This document shows, piece by piece, positions 8,804 through 17,027 of a stretch of DNA of 64,000 nt. Made by a program: the position numbers and the translations under genes. The DNA is from AC-38 sp033856025 (GTDB lineage Bacteria; Actinomycetota; Thermoleophilia; Solirubrobacterales; Solirubrobacteraceae), in the NCBI GenBank assembly GCA_033856025.1, contig JAWVFQ010000037.1:258802-322801 (forward strand). Reading direction: 5' to 3'. The notes under the pieces are model-generated. The model searched no databases. It worked only from the letters and a program-made list of their open reading frames with translations, and had not been told where the DNA came from. The number at the start of each line of letters is the position of its first letter. Position 1 is the stretch's first letter.

Positions 8804-9304
8804 GTGGGATCGCTGGCGACAATCGGCGTGTACGAATGGGACGTGGACACGTTCCTGGCCGCGCTGCGCGACGCGGACGTGCGGCGGGTCCTCGACGTGC
8901 GCCAGCGCCGCGGAGTGCGCGGGCCGCGCTACGCGTGGGCGAATTCACTGCGCCTCCAGGCCGCGCTGGCCGATGCGGGGATCGAGTACCGCCACCACCC
9001 CGAGCTCGCGCCCACGACCGACCTGCGCCGGCTCCAGTACGCGGCCGACGACCGCGCCGGCGTGGGCAAGCGCTCGCGCGTGGCGCTGGCGCCGGAGTAC
9101 GTCGAGGGCTACACGCGCGAGATCCTCGACCGCGCCGACCTGGGCCCCGTGGTCGCGGAGCTGCCGCGGGACGGCCGCGCCACGCTGCTGTGCGTCGAGG
9201 CCGACCCGGAGGCCTGCCACCGCTCCCTGATCGCCGCCCGCCTGGAGACCGAGCACGGGATCCCCACGACGCACCTGCGGCCGCCCGAGGTCATGTCGTC
9301 ATGA
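8804..9304 (+). CDS. DUF488 family protein
   Basis: The 166-residue protein has the DUF488 layout: an N-terminal Y-x-x-D-V-x-x-F-L segment, the strand VRRVLDVRQRRGVRG with conserved Asp/Arg near residue 35, and the C-terminal signature LLCVEADPEACHRSLIA near 135 (C-x-E...C-H-R). The family function is unknown, although conserved Cys/His/Arg residues hint at an enzymatic or metal-binding role. GTG start 14 bp after the GroES-like gene; the stop overlaps the next ATG (ATGA). Confidence 0.85.
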   Translation: MGSLATIGVYEWDVDTFLAALRDADVRRVLDVRQRRGVRGPRYAWANSLRLQAALADAGIEYRHHPELAPTTDLRRLQYAADDRAGVGKRSRVALAPEYVEGYTREILDRADLGPVVAELPRDGRATLLCVEADPEACHRSLIAARLETEHGIPTTHLRPPEVMSS

Positions 9305-9840
9305 CCGCTCACGCGGGAGGCCGTCCCGGCGCGACCGCATGGCGCCGAGCCGGCCTGACGATGACCGTCGTCGCGCTCGCGCTCGCCGGTTGCGGCTCCG
9401 ACGACGGCGGCCAGTCGTCCGCCGCCGCGCCGGCCGCCGCGCCGGCCGCGACCGCCGCGACGACGCCACGGCCGCCCCCGCGCCGGACCGGCACGCTGAT
9501 CAAGCTCGCGCGCTCGGACTTCGGGCGCATCCTCTACGACGGCCGGGGGCAGGCGATCTACCTGTTCACACGCGACCGGACGCGGCGGACGCGCTGCTTC
9601 GGGGACTGCGCGCAGGCGTGGCCCCCCGTCCACACGCGGGGGGAGCCGCGGGCCGGACGCGGCGTCGACGTCCGGCTCCTGGGCACGATCGTCCGCGACG
9701 GCCGGCGCCAGGTCACCTACGCCGGGCACCCGCTCTACTTCTACGCCAACGAGGGCCGCAACGAGGTCCGCTGCCAGAACGTCTACGAGTTCGGCGGGAA
9801 GTGGCTGGTCGTGAAGTCCAGCGGGCGGCCGGTGACATAA
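9301..9840 (+). CDS. Lipoprotein with secreted-repeat domain (Lipoprotein_15-like)
   Basis: A 179-residue predicted lipoprotein with lipobox LALAGC (Cys near residue 32), followed by an Ala/Pro-rich linker (about 40-60). The mature part contains one clear unit of the secreted repeat of unknown function: LYDGRGQAIYLFTRDRTRRT then C-F-G-D-C-A-Q-A-W-P-P, and a second half with YAGHPLYFYAN and a C-terminal strand. Members are surface-exposed in actinobacteria with no proven activity. Start and upstream stop overlap by 4 nt. Confidence 0.85.
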   Translation: MTAHAGGRPGATAWRRAGLTMTVVALALAGCGSDDGGQSSAAAPAAAPAATAATTPRPPPRRTGTLIKLARSDFGRILYDGRGQAIYLFTRDRTRRTRCFGDCAQAWPPVHTRGEPRAGRGVDVRLLGTIVRDGRRQVTYAGHPLYFYANEGRNEVRCQNVYEFGGKWLVVKSSGRPVT

Positions 9841-9900
9841 GAGCGCAGCGTGTGACGCCCCGCACAGAGGGCGTGCGTCAGCCTCCTACCCTCGACCGAC

Positions 9901-9950
9901 CGATCCCCGCCCCGCAAGCCACCCGGGGCGTCCGCCCCGCGCGGGGATCG
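9901..9950 (+). promoter_or_regulatory. Strong hairpin in the leader of the M23 peptidase gene
   Basis: A perfect 10-bp inverted repeat (CGATCCCCGC at 9901-9910 and GCGGGGATCG at 9941-9950) encloses an inner hairpin (GGGGC at 9925-9929 with GCCCC at 9934-9938). It ends 23 bp before the peptidase ATG. No T-tract follows, so it is not an obvious terminator. It could be an RNA regulatory structure or an operator. It does not match the c-di-AMP (ydaO) riboswitch motifs as I know them. Confidence 0.5.
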
Positions 9951-9973
9951 CTTCCCGGAGGTGCCGTTCCGAA

Positions 9974-10573
9974 ATGTCGTTCTCGCGCGCTCTCGCGCTG
10001 CTCGTGCTGGTCCTCGTCCCCGGCGTTGCCGCGGTCGCCGTGGCGTCCGCGCCGCAGCGCTCCGGCGCGCCCGACCCGGCGCTGCTGCGCGCCCGGCCCG
10101 TGGCGTCCGAGATGCGCGCGTTCGCCGCGCACCGACGCGCGGTGGAGCGACGCCGCGCCGGCGTCTCCCCCCTCCGCGGGCCCGTCGACTACGGCACCGC
10201 GATCAACCGCTTCGGCGTGGGCCGGGGCGGCCACACGCACGGCGGCCAGGACGTGTTCGCGCCGACCGGCACGCCGCTGCGCGCCGTCCACGACGGCGTG
10301 GTCCTGGACACCGGGAGCGACGGCGGCCGGGGCAACTACGTGGAGATCTACGCGCCGCGCGTGGACCGCACGTTCGCCTACTTCCACATGAACGCCCCGG
10401 CGCTCGTGCATCGCGGCCAGCGCGTGCGCGCCGGCCGGCGCGTCGGCGCGGTCGGCTGCTCGGGCAGCTGCGAGGGCGCGCACCTGCACTTCGAGATCCA
10501 CCTGGGCCGCGGCGCCGGCGGGCGGGGGATCGATCCGCTGCCCGCGCTGCGGCGCTGGCTGCGCGCCGCCTAG
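9974..10573 (+). CDS. Secreted M23 family metallopeptidase
   Basis: A 199-residue exported peptidoglycan endopeptidase-like protein. The signal peptide spans about residues 1-27. The LytM/M23 domain has the zinc ligands in HGGQD (about residue 90) and HLHFEIH (about 175), with GTPLRAVHDGVVL and GNYVEIY between them. It has no separate cell-wall-binding domain. The expected role is cleavage of peptide cross-links during wall growth or division. A hairpin precedes it in the leader. Confidence 0.9.
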   Translation: MSFSRALALLVLVLVPGVAAVAVASAPQRSGAPDPALLRARPVASEMRAFAAHRRAVERRRAGVSPLRGPVDYGTAINRFGVGRGGHTHGGQDVFAPTGTPLRAVHDGVVLDTGSDGGRGNYVEIYAPRVDRTFAYFHMNAPALVHRGQRVRAGRRVGAVGCSGSCEGAHLHFEIHLGRGAGGRGIDPLPALRRWLRAA

Positions 10574-10598
10574 CCGGCGCCTTCGGGGCACCGTCCGA

Positions 10599-11306
10599 TC
10601 AACCCGACGGCCCGAACCGCTCGGTCCGGATGCTCTCCGGCGCCAGTCCGGTGGCGAGCAGCAGCTCGGAAGCTGTCTCCACGAAGCCGTTGGAGCCGCA
10701 CACGAACGCGTCCCCCGACCCTCCGAACCCGGCCTCGGAGACCAGCTGCGCGTCGATGTGCCCCGTGTGCCCGGTCCAGCCGTCCGGGGCGCGACGGGTG
10801 TACGTGAGCAGCGCGTCGTCGCCCAGCTCGCCCGCGTAGATCACCTCCTCCGGCTCGCGCACGCTGTAGAGCAGGCGCATCGGGAGGTCCGGCATGGTCC
10901 GCCGCCGGTGGCGCAGCATCGCCATGAGCGGCACGACGCCCGAGCCGCCGCCCACCAGCAGCACCGGCGACTCCCCGCGCCACACGAAGTAGGACGTGAA
11001 CGGCCCGCGCACCTCCACCTGGTCGCCCACCTCCACCACGTCGTGGAAGTAGGGCGAGACCTCGCCGTCGTCGAGGCGGTCGACGGTCAGCTCGATCTCG
11101 CCCTCGTCCAGCGGCGACGAGGCTATGGAGTAGGAGCGCTGCGCGCGGTAGCCGTCGGGCGCGGTCAGGCGGACGTCGTAGTGCTGGCCCGGGAGGTGCT
11201 CCACCCACATGGGCACCGCCAGGCGAAACGACTTCACGCGCGCCGTCTCGGGCCGGACCTCGGCCACCGTGGCGAGCTGCCAGCGGCCGGGCGCGCGCTG
11301 GGCCAC
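10599..11306 (-). CDS. FAD/NAD(P)-binding oxidoreductase (ferredoxin reductase-like)
   Basis: A 235-residue flavoprotein of the ferredoxin-NADP reductase superfamily. The FAD motif R-S-Y-S-I-A-S-S-P is at about residue 65, the NAD(P) motif LVGGGSGVVPLMAMLRH at about 125, and the C-terminal block FVCGSNGFVE at about 205. There is no 2Fe-2S domain. It follows the molybdo-oxidoreductase gene by a few bases; this pair recurs in actinobacteria, so it probably passes electrons from NAD(P)H to that partner. The start is the GTG at 11306; a CTG overlapping the upstream stop is the alternative. Confidence 0.85.
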   Translation of the reverse strand: MAQRAPGRWQLATVAEVRPETARVKSFRLAVPMWVEHLPGQHYDVRLTAPDGYRAQRSYSIASSPLDEGEIELTVDRLDDGEVSPYFHDVVEVGDQVEVRGPFTSYFVWRGESPVLLVGGGSGVVPLMAMLRHRRRTMPDLPMRLLYSVREPEEVIYAGELGDDALLTYTRRAPDGWTGHTGHIDAQLVSEAGFGGSGDAFVCGSNGFVETASELLLATGLAPESIRTERFGPSG

Positions 11307-11311
11307 GGGCG

Positions 11312-11926
11312 TCAGTCGTTCCAGTAGCGCTCCTCCTTCCAGGGGTCGCCACGCATGTGATAGCCGTTGGCCTCCCAGAACCCGGGCTCGTCGTGGTCCA
11401 GGACGCGCAGCCCGGCCACCCACTTCGCGCTCTTCCAGAAGTACAGGTGCGGGACGAGCAGGCGCGCCGGCCCGCCGTGCTCGCGGGGCAGCGGCTCGCC
11501 CTCGTGCTCGGTGACCACCCACGCCTTTCCGCCCGTCAGGTCGTCCAGCGGGAGGTTGGTCGTGTAGCCGCCGTGCGAGAACGCCATCACGTAGGCGCCG
11601 TCGGGCCGGGCCCCCTCCAGCAGCGTGTCCACCGAGACGCCGCCGAAGCTGGTGCCCAGCTTCGACCACTTCGTGACGCAGTGGATGTCGCAGGGGACGG
11701 TCTCGAAGGGAAGCTCGGCGAAGCGCTCCCACGTCCACTCCCGCGGCTCGCCCACCATCCCGTCCACGCGGAAGGTCCAGCCGGCGGTATCGATTCGCGG
11801 CGTCGGGCCGGCGGTCAGGACCGGGAAGCCGCGCTCGGCGTACTGCCCGGGTGGAAGGCGCTCGCGATCCTCCCGCGGCGAGCGCCGGCGGCCCCGGAAG
11901 CCTCGGGAGACGAACTCTTCCGCCAC
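11312..11926 (-). CDS. Sulfite oxidase-like molybdopterin oxidoreductase
   Basis: A 204-residue protein with the sulfite-oxidase (YedY/MsrP-type) molybdopterin fold. It shows GWTFRVDGMVGEP, the Mo-ligand region DIHCVTKWSKLG with its Cys near residue 101, the stretch VMAFSHGGYTTNLPLDDL, and LLVPHLYFWKSAKWVAGL near residue 160. Unlike periplasmic MsrP it has no twin-arginine signal, so it should act in the cytoplasm. Substrate unknown. Its operon partner is the FAD/NAD reductase immediately downstream. Confidence 0.88.
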   Translation of the reverse strand: MAEEFVSRGFRGRRRSPREDRERLPPGQYAERGFPVLTAGPTPRIDTAGWTFRVDGMVGEPREWTWERFAELPFETVPCDIHCVTKWSKLGTSFGGVSVDTLLEGARPDGAYVMAFSHGGYTTNLPLDDLTGGKAWVVTEHEGEPLPREHGGPARLLVPHLYFWKSAKWVAGLRVLDHDEPGFWEANGYHMRGDPWKEERYWND

Positions 11927-11945
11927 GGACCGAGCCTACGCCGTC

Positions 11946-12983
11946 ATGATCAGCGCGGTGCGAGAACTTCAGATCACGGGTCCGCGGTCGGTGGAGTGGC
12001 GCGAGGCGCCGGATCCCGCGCTCCAGGGCGACGGCGAGGCCCTGGTGCGCCCGCTGGCCGTCGCGCTGTGCGACCTCGACGCCGCGTTCCTGTCCGGGCT
12101 GGTCCCGGTGATGGATCCCTTCCCGCTGGGCCACGAGTGCGTGGCCGAGGTGGTGGAGGTCGGCGACGCGGTGTCCGGGGTCGCGCCCGGAGACGCGGTC
12201 GTCGTGCCGTTCCAGATCTCCTGCGGCGCGTGCGACGCGTGCCGTGCCGGCCACACCGCGTCGTGCGAGTCCGTCCCGCGCGGCTCGGCCTACGGGATGA
12301 AGCCGCTGGGCGGCGACTGGGGCGGCGCGCTGGCCGACACGCTGCGGGTTCCCTTCGCCGACGCGATGCTGGTGCCGCTGGCCGCCGGCCTGGACCCCGT
12401 GGGCCTGGCCAGCGTGGCCGACAACGTTCCCGACGGGCTGCGCACGGTGGCCGGGCCGCTGGCCGCGACGCCGGGCGCCGAGGTGCTGGTGGTCGGCGGG
12501 ATGGCGCGCAGCGTCGGCCTGTACGCGGCCGCGTGCGCGCTCGCGCTCGGCGCGTCGCGCGTGGTCTACGCGGACACCGACGCGGGGCGGTTGGCGCAGG
12601 CCGAGGCGCTGGGCGCCGAGCCGCTGGCGGTGGACGGCGACGACTGGCCGCGCAAGCTGGGGCGCTTCCCCATCACCGTCGACGCCACGGGGGTGCGCGC
12701 GGGCCTGCACTGCGCGCTGCGCTCCACCGCCGCGGACGGCACGTGCACCAGCTGCGCCATCTACTTCGAGCCCGAGACGCCGGTGCCCCTGCTGGAGATG
12801 TACACGCGCGGCTGCACGCTGCACACGGGACGCGTCCACGCGCGGGCGGAGATCCCGCGGGTGCTCGAGCTGGTGGAGGCGGGCCGCCTGCACCCGGCCC
12901 TGGTCACCAGCGCGGTCGTCGGCTTCGACGACGCGCCCGACGCGCTGGTGGCGCCGCCGACCAAGCTGGTGCTCACGCCGTGA
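11946..12983 (+). CDS. Zinc-dependent medium-chain dehydrogenase
   Basis: A 345-residue alcohol-dehydrogenase-like protein. The catalytic zinc region has GHECVAEVVEVGD (about residue 60), and the structural zinc lobe has four Cys in SCGACDACRAGHTASC (about 95-110). The Rossmann fold follows near 180 with VLVVGGMARSVGLYAAA, then YADTDAGRLAQAEALGA. The canonical GxGxxG is altered to GGMARS, which may change cofactor binding. Substrate unknown. It lies 19 bp from the divergent molybdo-oxidoreductase start, and its 3' end overlaps the convergent LLM gene by 11 nt. Confidence 0.85.
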   Translation: MISAVRELQITGPRSVEWREAPDPALQGDGEALVRPLAVALCDLDAAFLSGLVPVMDPFPLGHECVAEVVEVGDAVSGVAPGDAVVVPFQISCGACDACRAGHTASCESVPRGSAYGMKPLGGDWGGALADTLRVPFADAMLVPLAAGLDPVGLASVADNVPDGLRTVAGPLAATPGAEVLVVGGMARSVGLYAAACALALGASRVVYADTDAGRLAQAEALGAEPLAVDGDDWPRKLGRFPITVDATGVRAGLHCALRSTAADGTCTSCAIYFEPETPVPLLEMYTRGCTLHTGRVHARAEIPRVLELVEAGRLHPALVTSAVVGFDDAPDALVAPPTKLVLTP

Positions 12984-13974
12984 CGTGGAAGGCCTGCGCC
13001 AGCAGCTCGTAGGAGCGGACGCGGTCGGGGAGGCCGTGCATCGTGGTCATGGCCATGAGCTCGTCGGCGCCGGTCGCGTCGAGCAGCTCGTCCAGGCGGT
13101 CGCGGACCGTATCCGGCCCGCCGACGATCACCCGGTTGGAGGGGACGGGCGGGCCGGGGCGGTCGCGCTCCTCGGCCAGCGCGTCCTCGACCGTCGGGAT
13201 CGGCGCGGGCGCGCCGGCGCGCAGCCGGCGGAAGGCCACGCGGGCGGGGGCGGCCAGGCGCTGCGCGGTCTCGTCGTCGGCGGCCACGGCGACCGCGTGG
13301 GCGAGGATGGCGTAGGGCGCCGGGAACTCCGGCGAGGGCTTGAAACGCTCGCGGTACATCCGCATGACGTCGACGGCCAGGTCGGGCGCGATGTGGGCGG
13401 CGAACGCGAAGCCGAACCCGTTGGCGGCGGCGACCTGGGCGCTGAAGGCGCTGGAGCCGAGCAGGTAGACGGGCGGCAGCGGCGCGTCCACCGGCGCGGC
13501 GCGGACCTGGCGGAACGGGTGGTTCCCCGGCCATTCGCGCCGCCCGGCGAAGGCGAGGAGCTCGCCCAGCTGCGCCGGCAGGTCGTCGGCGTCCATGCGC
13601 TCGGCGTCGCGGCGCAGGGCGTAGGCGGTGAGCTGGTCCGTGCCGGGAGCCCGGCCGATCCCCAGGTCGATCCGCCCGGGATGCAGCGCCTCGAGCACCT
13701 TGAACTGCTCGGCCACGTGCAGCGGGGAGTGGTTGGGCAGCATCACCCCGCCGGACCCCACGCGGATCCGCTCCGTCCGCGCGGCGACGTGCCCGATCAT
13801 GATCTCCGGCGCCGTGCTGGCCACCATCGCCCCGCCGTGATGCTCGGCCAGCCAGAAGCGGTGATAGCCCAACCGCTCGGCATGGTCCGCCATCTCCAGC
13901 GTGCCGCGCACCGCCTCCGCCTCGGTGGCGCCGGCCATGACGGGAGAGAGGTCCAGGACGGAGAGCGGCGGCAC
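12973..13974 (-). CDS. LLM class flavin-dependent oxidoreductase
   Basis: A 333-residue luciferase-like monooxygenase. It shows the typical LSVLDLSPV start, GYHRFWLAEHHG near residue 40, GSGGVMLPNHSPLHVAEQF near 75, GRIDLGIGRAPGTD near 105 and the late block VIVGGPDTVRDRL. It presumably uses F420 or FMN; the sequence does not settle which. GTG at 13974 gives the conserved N terminus; an ATG at 14037 would add 21 poorly conserved residues. Confidence 0.85.
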   Translation of the reverse strand: MPPLSVLDLSPVMAGATEAEAVRGTLEMADHAERLGYHRFWLAEHHGGAMVASTAPEIMIGHVAARTERIRVGSGGVMLPNHSPLHVAEQFKVLEALHPGRIDLGIGRAPGTDQLTAYALRRDAERMDADDLPAQLGELLAFAGRREWPGNHPFRQVRAAPVDAPLPPVYLLGSSAFSAQVAAANGFGFAFAAHIAPDLAVDVMRMYRERFKPSPEFPAPYAILAHAVAVAADDETAQRLAAPARVAFRRLRAGAPAPIPTVEDALAEERDRPGPPVPSNRVIVGGPDTVRDRLDELLDATGADELMAMTTMHGLPDRVRSYELLAQAFHVTA

Positions 13975-14159
13975 CAGCCGGGACGGTATAGACCTCGAGG
14001 ACCGGGGCCGCGCGTACTGGGCCCGCGACTTCCTCACGTGGCTCGAGCGGACCCGACCGCGCTGAGCCGCGCGGCGACGCCGAGCGTCAGGTCCCGCCCC
14101 GGCGGTCTACTGTCCTGGGCCACCCGACGACGAGCACGTGAAGGAGAGCAAGCCGCCAC

Positions 14160-14831
14160 ATGGACACCCCACCGGTCGTATCGCCGCGGGACTGGGACGC
14201 CGCGCGCGAGGAGCTGCTCGTGAAGGAGAAGGAGCTGACCCGCGCCCGCGACGCGCTGGCCGCCGCGCGGCGCCGAGCGCCGTGGACGGCTGTGGACCGG
14301 GAATACGCCTTTGAGGGCCCGGACGGCCCGGCGAGCCTGCACGATCTGTTCGCGGGGCGCCGCCAGCTGATCGTCTACCGGTTCTTCTTCGAGCCCGGCG
14401 TGGCCGGCTGGCCCGAGCATGGTTGTCCCGGCTGCTCCTTCCTGGCCGATCAGGTCGGCCACCTGGCTCATCTGAACGCGCGCGACACGACCCTCGCATT
14501 CGTCTCGCGCGCGCCGCAGGCCGACATCGTGCGCTGGAAGGCCCGGATGGGCTGGGACATCCCCTGGTACACGATCACCGACGACTTCGACGCCGACTTC
14601 GGCGTGGACGAGTGGCACGGCACCAACGCCCTCATCCGCGAGGGCGACCGCATCTTCCGCACCTACTTCGTCGACAGCCGCGGCGACGAGGCGATGGGCA
14701 GCACCTGGAGCTACCTGGACATCACCGCGCTCGGGCGCCAGGAGGAGTGGGAGGACTCCCCCGAGGGCTACCCGCAGGGTCCGCCCTATCGGTGGTGGAA
14801 CCTCCACGACGAGTACGAGGAGGCGTCATGA
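14160..14831 (+). CDS. DUF899 family thioredoxin-like protein
   Basis: A 223-residue protein matching DUF899: RRRAPWTAVDREYAFEGPDG near residue 40, LIVYRFFFEPG, a Cys pair in HGCPGCSFLADQ near 90, VSRAPQADI, and RMGWDIPWYTITDDFDADF near 125. The family is thioredoxin-fold with unknown substrate. The ribosome-binding sequence AAGGAGAG at 14141-14148 lies 11 nt before the ATG. The stop overlaps the next start (ATGA), coupling it to a DHFR-like reductase. Confidence 0.9.
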   Translation: MDTPPVVSPRDWDAAREELLVKEKELTRARDALAAARRRAPWTAVDREYAFEGPDGPASLHDLFAGRRQLIVYRFFFEPGVAGWPEHGCPGCSFLADQVGHLAHLNARDTTLAFVSRAPQADIVRWKARMGWDIPWYTITDDFDADFGVDEWHGTNALIREGDRIFRTYFVDSRGDEAMGSTWSYLDITALGRQEEWEDSPEGYPQGPPYRWWNLHDEYEEAS

Positions 14832-15466
14832 GCCAGGTGCGAGCGCACATCGCGGTCTCGGCGGACGGCTACGTCGCCGGGCCCAACCAGAGCGAGGAGA
14901 GCCCGCTCGGCGAGGGCGGCGAGAGCCTGCACGACTGGTTCTTCCCGCTGCGGGCCTTCCGCGAGCCCCACGGGATGGAAGGCGGGGAGGTGAATGCGAG
15001 CAGCGCCGTCGTGGAGGAAGGCTTGGCGAACGTCGGCGCCGAGATCATGGGCCGGGGGAAGTTCGGAGGCGGCCCCGGGCCGTGGGGCACGGATCCCTGG
15101 ACGGGCTGGTGGGGCGAGAGCCCACCGTTCCACATGCCCGTCTTCGTGCTCACCCACCACGCGCGCGACCCGCTCACGCTCTCGGACACCACCTTCACCT
15201 TCGTCACCGACGGGATCGAGGCGGCCCTGGAGCAGGCCAGGGCGGCGGCCGCCGGCCAGGACGTCCTGCTCGGCGGCGGCGCCGACTCGATCAACCAGTA
15301 CCTGGCGGCCGGGCTCGTGGACGAGCTCGAGCTGCGCGTGGTCCCGCTGGTGCTCGGCGCCGGGGCCCGGCTGTTCGAGGGCGTCGGGCCGGATCTGAAG
15401 CTGGAGCAGGTCCGGGCAGTCGAGGCACCCGGAGTCACTCACCTGAAGTACCGCGTCTTGCCCTGA
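14828..15466 (+). CDS. Dihydrofolate reductase family protein (RibD C-terminal-like)
   Basis: A 212-residue protein of the RibD-C/DHFR-like superfamily: MSQVRAHIAVSADGYVAG at the N terminus, IMGRGKFGG near residue 80, the strand MPVFVLTHHARDPL, DVLLGGGADSINQYLAAGLVDEL near residue 150 and a closing LGAGARLFEG. Such proteins bind NADPH and reduce pteridine- or deaminated-pyrimidine-like substrates; the actual substrate is unknown. It is the last chromosomal gene before the integrated element; its stop lies six bases before the left attachment repeat. Confidence 0.88.
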   Translation: MSQVRAHIAVSADGYVAGPNQSEESPLGEGGESLHDWFFPLRAFREPHGMEGGEVNASSAVVEEGLANVGAEIMGRGKFGGGPGPWGTDPWTGWWGESPPFHMPVFVLTHHARDPLTLSDTTFTFVTDGIEAALEQARAAAAGQDVLLGGGADSINQYLAAGLVDELELRVVPLVLGAGARLFEGVGPDLKLEQVRAVEAPGVTHLKYRVLP

Positions 15467-15471
15467 CGCCC

Positions 15472-15515
<44 letters not shown>

Positions 15516-15635
15516 GGGGCTAGGGGGTTCAACCGCAGATCACCGCTACCGACCGCAGGCCGCTGAAAGCTGCCTATTTGCGGGGGAAGCGCGCACCACT
15601 ACTCCCCACAGCCCACCGAGGCCAACCGGCAGCAC

Positions 15636-15664
15636 AAGGGCGTAATAAGGGCGCGACAAGGGCG
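15636..15664 (+). repeat. Three AAGGGCG repeats at 11-bp spacing (left arm)
   Basis: AAGGGCG occurs at 15636, 15647 and 15658, so exactly 11 bp apart and on one face of the helix. The same phased motif occurs near the right end (26553, 26564) and, inverted, before the int operon. The position about 120 bp inside attL suits integrase arm-type binding sites. Binding is inferred. Confidence 0.7.
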
Positions 15665-15666
15665 CG

Positions 15667-16038
15667 CTAGCTGTAGTCGTCTACCCAACCGAGCAGGAGG
15701 ATGGCCCGCGTAGCCGGGACAACCTCCTCGTCGGGCAGGGCCTCGTACCGGTCGTCAAGCTCGCCATGAAGCCCGCTGACCAGGGCTAGGAGCCCTTCCA
15801 GCGCTAGCCACTGGCGAGCGCGAACCTCCCGCGCGACGGCGGCTAGCTCACCCGCAAGTGCCCGGTCGTCGGAGGTCGCCTCGTCGTAGACGGCGGCGTC
15901 GTACGGGTCCGCCCAGGCAGCGCGCGTCGTGCCGAACTCCATCCCCTCGCCGGGCCGCATGGCCGGTTCCTCACCGATTGCCGCGACCAACGCCCCCAGC
16001 CGCCGGGCGCGAGTGGTAGCGGGCTCACCACCGGCCAT
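15667..16038 (-). CDS. Hypothetical protein, last gene of the leftward element operon
   Basis: A 123-residue mostly helical, acidic protein with no family I recognise. It has an Ala-rich N terminus, a central segment with DPYDAAVYDEATSDDRALAGE, and a C-terminal helix ending LGWVDDYS. There is no signal peptide or membrane segment. It overlaps the upstream zinc-ribbon gene by 14 nt, so it is translated as part of a five-gene leftward operon. Its stop lies within a few bases of the phased AAGGGCG repeats. Confidence 0.6.
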   Translation of the reverse strand: MAGGEPATTRARRLGALVAAIGEEPAMRPGEGMEFGTTRAAWADPYDAAVYDEATSDDRALAGELAAVAREVRARQWLALEGLLALVSGLHGELDDRYEALPDEEVVPATRAILLLGWVDDYS

Positions 16039-16213
16039 GACGGATGGCGTGTCGTTGGCTACGGTCGGCGGTGCCGCGTTCCTTTTCGACTATCGCTTCT
16101 AGGTCTTGGTTCGGGCAGTCGAGGCGTTCGATGTCGAGACCGGCGTCGTGGAGTACGGCGCGGTCCAGGTCGCTGATCACTTCGCCGCAGTAGGGGCAGC
16201 CGTCGTCGGCCAT
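16025..16213 (-). CDS. Small zinc-ribbon-like protein
   Basis: A 62-residue protein starting MADDGCPYCGEVISDLDRAV, a single C-P-x-C-G knuckle, with one further Cys about 27 residues later (RLDCPNQDLE). With only three Cys (and two His further on), zinc binding is plausible but not certain. The ATG overlaps the stop of the preceding gene (ATGA), so translation is coupled. Small proteins with one knuckle are common in phage structural and regulatory modules. Function unknown. Confidence 0.6.
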   Translation of the reverse strand: MADDGCPYCGEVISDLDRAVLHDAGLDIERLDCPNQDLEAIVEKERGTADRSQRHAIRHGRW

Positions 16214-16716
16214 CAGGTTGGCTCCGCAAGACCGCCCGTGAGCGCGCCACGCCGGAAGTCGACCAGCTGGTCGTGCGCACGCTGTTCGGCCGGGGTCGTC
16301 GCGACAGTCCGGCCCGGTAGGTCTGCCTCATGCCGTGCCATCGCCTCTGCGACGTCGTCCGGGGCGTGCGCGACGTGGTGGGCCCACGCAGGGTCGCTCA
16401 GGACAGCCGCGCGCCGGTCCTCGGGCAGGGCGTAGTAGATGCCGACGAGCCGGTCAGGTTCCAAGACTCCAAGCAGGTCGAGGACTGCTGCCTTGCCGGG
16501 TCCTCCCCGGCGGAGCATCCGAACGGCGTTCGTACAGAGCCGGTCGGCGTCACCGGCTCCCGCCGCCTGCACCGCGTCCAGCAAGTTGAGCGGCACAGGC
16601 GACGGGTCGGTGGCGACCGCGACCCTGTGGGTTACGTCTTCGCTGTCGAGGTCCGGCCTACGCGCCAGCAGGGCAAACCGTCGAGCGAACAGGGCTATGC
16701 GGTCGGCGCGGTGCAT
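16213..16716 (-). CDS. Hypothetical helical protein of the leftward element operon
   Basis: A 167-residue soluble, largely helical protein with no recognised family. It begins MHRADRIALFARRFALLARR; the middle has LLGVLEPDRLVGIYYALPEDRR and the C-terminal half is rich in Ala, His and Asp. ATG at 16716 is chosen because it overlaps the upstream stop as ATGA; a longer open frame exists but would run through the preceding gene. It lies third in the operon, after the head-protease-like small protein. Confidence 0.6.
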   Translation of the reverse strand: MHRADRIALFARRFALLARRPDLDSEDVTHRVAVATDPSPVPLNLLDAVQAAGAGDADRLCTNAVRMLRRGGPGKAAVLDLLGVLEPDRLVGIYYALPEDRRAAVLSDPAWAHHVAHAPDDVAEAMARHEADLPGRTVATTPAEQRAHDQLVDFRRGALTGGLAEPT

Positions 16717-17027
16717 CAGTCGCCGGCCACCGTGACGCGGCCTCGCGTGGAACTCGGCATCCCGTTCAACCATTCACGCGGGTAGCCGGAATCCGCTGCG
16801 CGCGCCTGCGGCGGTCGAGCCGTGTCCAGCGGCCCTGCGTGTCCTAGCTCCCCCACCGGAAGGGATGACGCCAACAGCGCGAGCACTTGCTCGGTCCCGA
16901 CCGGGTCAGCGTCGTACAAGCGGCGGTAGTGCTCCTTGCGGGCGGGTGAGAACTTCCCGGCTCGCACCGCTTCGTCCAGGACTGCCTCGCGGTGCGCCGT
17001 GCCCATGTCGATCTCTCGGCTAGGCAT
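16716..17027 (-). CDS. Small protein resembling the C-terminal tail of phage head proteases
   Basis: The 103-residue protein contains VLDEAVRAGKFSPARKEHYR followed by YDADPVGTEQVLALLASSLPVG. This helical pattern resembles the C-terminal part of Mu gpI-type head proteases and related scaffold proteins of actinophages, and the tail YPREWLNGMPSS also has a phage look. The protease catalytic domain itself is absent, so it is either a stand-alone scaffold-like protein or a remnant. The resemblance is from memory of the family and needs a profile search. It overlaps the upstream coiled-coil gene by 8 nt. Confidence 0.5.
   Translation of the reverse strand: MPSREIDMGTAHREAVLDEAVRAGKFSPARKEHYRRLYDADPVGTEQVLALLASSLPVGELGHAGPLDTARPPQARAADSGYPREWLNGMPSSTRGRVTVAGD

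Noticed and set aside
9841..9973. c-di-AMP (ydaO) riboswitch before the M23 peptidase
   Set aside because: The gap is short and the conserved blocks I associate with ydaO are absent; only a nested hairpin is seen.
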